NCBI GenBank assembly: GCA_014730235.1
Contig: WJIO01000018.1
Location: 1 to 7,281 of the forward strand
Reading direction: 5' to 3'
Source: Candidatus Poribacteria bacterium
GTDB lineage: Bacteria; Poribacteria; DTPJ01; WJIO01
Length of the DNA stretch: 7,281 nucleotides
The notes under the pieces are model-generated. The model saw only the letters and a program-made list of their open reading frames with translations, ran no database searches and was not told the origin of the DNA. Position numbers and translations under genes: made by a program. Shown piece after piece: positions 5,503-7,281 of the stretch (the stretch's first letter is position 1; the number at the start of each line of letters is the position of its first letter).

Positions 5503-6654
5503 TTATAATCCAAGATCAAGAAAAATATCCACTAAAATAGGATCAAACAATATATCAGAATTTGATGCTATATACTCATCATCTTGATTGGATTCTTCGT
5601 ATGCTTCGGCAATTGCTATTATCCTGGCTCCTATAGGAATATCATAACCCTTTATCCTATCGGGAAAACCTGTTCCGTTCCATGCTTCATGGTGGTGCCG
5701 TATCATCGTCTCGGTTTTATTTAATAAACCGACGGGCTTGACCATTTCTGCACCAAGGATGGTATGTACTTCAGGAATTCTTGAGAGTTGACCTTCGGAC
5801 TGATTACACCTGATATCCAGTATACCCATGTCGTGTAAAGTTGAGGCATAATAAATATTCTGCAATTCATCATGTTTCATATCCAATTCACGAGCTATTT
5901 TCATAGCTGTTCTGGCGACGTTCATACAATGGCCTGATGGAACAAGACCGCTAGATTCTATCGCAGTTATAAATATTTCTATAGCATTAACAAAAAAGTT
6001 CCTTCGATTACCTGCGGATATGGCGTTTTTAACGGCAATCGCTGCCTGATAAGCCAGGATATTTAACATTTTAAGATCATCAACAGTAAATTGATCATCA
6101 TCTGAGTTTTTGTTTATTACTTCGATTATACCTATAGATTTTTTTTGCTGATTATTTATATTGCTTTTTGTTTCAGATATTATAATAGGAACACAAAGGA
6201 TACTTTTTGTTTTGAAGCTTGTAACCTTATCCACACTTCCACCAAAACGTTCATCGGAGGAGGTGTCGTTAACAATTGCGGGTAGACAATTTTTAAAGCT
6301 CCACCAAGCTATACTGGGAACAGATGAATTCACAGATAATCTCTTTAGAATATCTTTTTTTTCTCCCAGGGCAACTTTAAAGTATAATTCGTCTTTGTTA
6401 GGATCATACAACATGGTTGATCCTGTTTCGGCATCAGTAAGTTCACAGGCACATGTGCTTATCTCTGTTAGTAATGAATCAAGATCCAGAGTGGAATTCA
6501 TTATCCTGCTTATTTCAATGAGTTTCTGCTGAATGTTATGTCTTTTGGCGCCGGTTTTAATTTTACTGCCACAAAAATAGCAAAAACTTGGATTTCCACG
6601 AATGTTCTTACCACATAAATCACATACTTTATATTTAAGCATTGCTTCCAACAT
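5503..6654 (-). CDS. Zinc-ribbon, GAF and degenerate HD-GYP domain protein
   Basis: The 383-residue protein has three parts. Residues 11-28 hold a CxxC...CxxC pair (C11, C14, C25, C28), a likely zinc ribbon. Residues about 57-210 resemble a GAF sensor domain, with the typical end G-I-I-E-V-I-N-K and A-Y-Q-A-A-I-A-V-x-N-A. Residues about 220-383 are HD-GYP-like: H242, H274-D275, H297, H321-H322-E323 and GTGFP at 327-331. HD-GYP proteins hydrolyse c-di-GMP. Here the Lys of HDIGK is Ile278, the final metal-binding Asp is Glu350, GYP is GFP, and the segment with R-P-Y-R is missing before FDPILVDIFL. It may therefore bind rather than cleave the nucleotide. There is no membrane segment. ATG has GGAG with a 5-base spacer. 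The position between pilB and pilC suggests control of the pilus motor. Confidence 0.88.
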   Translation of the reverse strand: MLEAMLKYKVCDLCGKNIRGNPSFCYFCGSKIKTGAKRHNIQQKLIEISRIMNSTLDLDSLLTEISTCACELTDAETGSTMLYDPNKDELYFKVALGEKKDILKRLSVNSSVPSIAWWSFKNCLPAIVNDTSSDERFGGSVDKVTSFKTKSILCVPIIISETKSNINNQQKKSIGIIEVINKNSDDDQFTVDDLKMLNILAYQAAIAVKNAISAGNRRNFFVNAIEIFITAIESSGLVPSGHCMNVARTAMKIARELDMKHDELQNIYYASTLHDMGILDIRCNQSEGQLSRIPEVHTILGAEMVKPVGLLNKTETMIRHHHEAWNGTGFPDRIKGYDIPIGARIIAIAEAYEESNQDDEYIASNSDILFDPILVDIFLDLGL

Positions 6655-6682
6655 ATCATCTCCAGCCTTTGATATTTGAGTG

Positions 6683-7281
6683 TTACATGAAATCCTGAGT
6701 TTTCAAAATCACTTCACCAAAAGCTGTTATACCTCTGGCCACTTTTTCCATACCATCCTCACGCAAGGTTCTCATCCCTTTTGTTCTACCGATTTCACGG
6801 ATTTGCGGAGTTGAAAAGCCACCTTTAAGGATAACCTTTCGGACTTCGTCATCAATATAAAGCAATTCATGTATTGCTGTCATTCCTTTGTAACCTGTGT
6901 CTCCGCAGTTGCTGCAACCAGTACCCATGAATAATTGCAATTTTTCTGTATTAATTTTACATGCTTCTAACTCCCTTAGCATACTGGCGGTTGGAGCAAT
7001 AGGACGGCGGCATTTATCACATATTTTCCGCACTAAACGTTGAGCCATTGCTAATGTTATGGAAGAAGTTAAAAGAAATTCATTTATACCCATATCGTAT
7101 AAACGTATAATAGAAGATGCAGCATCGTTAGTATGAAGTGTACTGAAAACCAGATGACCTGTTAATGCTGCTTCTACAGATATTTGAGCTGTTTCCTTAT
7201 CACGTATCTCACCGACCATTATTACATCAGGGTCATGTCTGAGAAAAGCCCTCAATATTTCTGCAAATGTTAGCTCTATAT
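6683..7281 (-). CDS. pilB: Type IV pilus assembly / type II secretion ATPase (PilB/GspE), C-terminal part (runs off right edge)
   Basis: The frame is open to the window edge and the true start lies outside. The TTG at 7255 is internal, because the codons before it read I-E-L-T-F-A-E-I-L, matching the family's G-L-T-F-A-x-x-L-R. The visible part includes the Walker B region [14 protein letters not shown] (about 7199-7240), the His box [12 protein letters not shown], and the extended PilB/GspE zinc motif with Cys codons starting at 7021, 7012, 6916 and 6907. The family C-terminus follows (G-M-R-T-L-R-E-D-G, then R-G-I-T-x-x-E-V). The cysteines and the G-I-T-x-x-E-V end favour PilB/GspE over PilT. 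The protein is a cytoplasmic hexameric ATPase that powers pilus extension or secretion through PilC. The gene ends 28 bases before the HD-protein start. Confidence 0.93.
   Translation of the reverse strand, partial: IELTFAEILRAFLRHDPDVIMVGEIRDKETAQISVEAALTGHLVFSTLHTNDAASSIIRLYDMGINEFLLTSSITLAMAQRLVRKICDKCRRPIAPTASMLRELEACKINTEKLQLFMGTGCSNCGDTGYKGMTAIHELLYIDDEVRKVILKGGFSTPQIREIGRTKGMRTLREDGMEKVARGITAFGEVILKTQDFM

Overview
The window comes from a moderately AT-rich, Gram-negative-type bacterium with type IV pilus or type II secretion machinery. Every recognisable protein gene lies on the minus strand, so the window reads from right to left. No marker fixes the phylum. A primary-type sigma factor, a pilB-like operon with a c-di-GMP-type HD protein in it, and a uroporphyrinogen-decarboxylase-family gene beside a predicted alpha/alpha-toroid protein would fit several uncultured anaerobic lineages (PVC, Omnitrophota or deltaproteobacterial-like groups). 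That is only a guess.

Right block (4183-7281, minus): the 3' part of a PilB/GspE ATPase gene that runs off the right edge, then a zinc-ribbon + GAF + HD-GYP-like gene, then pilC/gspF, closed by a clear intrinsic terminator. Gaps are 28 and about 36 bases, so this looks like one operon for an inner-membrane pilus or secretion motor. The HD-GYP-like gene occupies the place where many bacteria have pilT. Its GYP site is degenerate.

Middle gap (3530-4251): 0.7 kb without a convincing protein gene, but rich in signals. A plus-strand promoter (TTGACA, 18 bp, extended -10 TGATATACT) is followed about 95 bases after the predicted start by a strong intrinsic terminator. Together they define a structured small RNA of about 130 nt. 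Facing it is a perfect minus-strand consensus promoter (TTGACA, 17 bp, TATAAT with upstream TG) whose only downstream gene is the sigma factor. The small RNA would therefore be fully antisense to a roughly 500-nt sigma-factor leader.

Sigma block (2042-3529, minus): an RpoD-family sigma-70 gene with a TTG start, an acidic N-terminus, an intermediate-length region between 1.2 and 2.1, and unusual residues around regions 2.1-2.2 and 2.4/3.0. It ends at a terminator built from a perfect 29-bp inverted repeat.

Left block (1-1891, minus): a predicted alpha/alpha-toroid protein of unknown function followed 22 bases later by the start of a uroporphyrinogen-decarboxylase-family gene that leaves the window. 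A short 11-bp-arm palindromic repeat lies between this pair and the sigma-factor terminator. Spot counts show the toroid gene reaching higher GC than the sigma gene (34/60 at 661-720 against 15/60 at 3061-3120).
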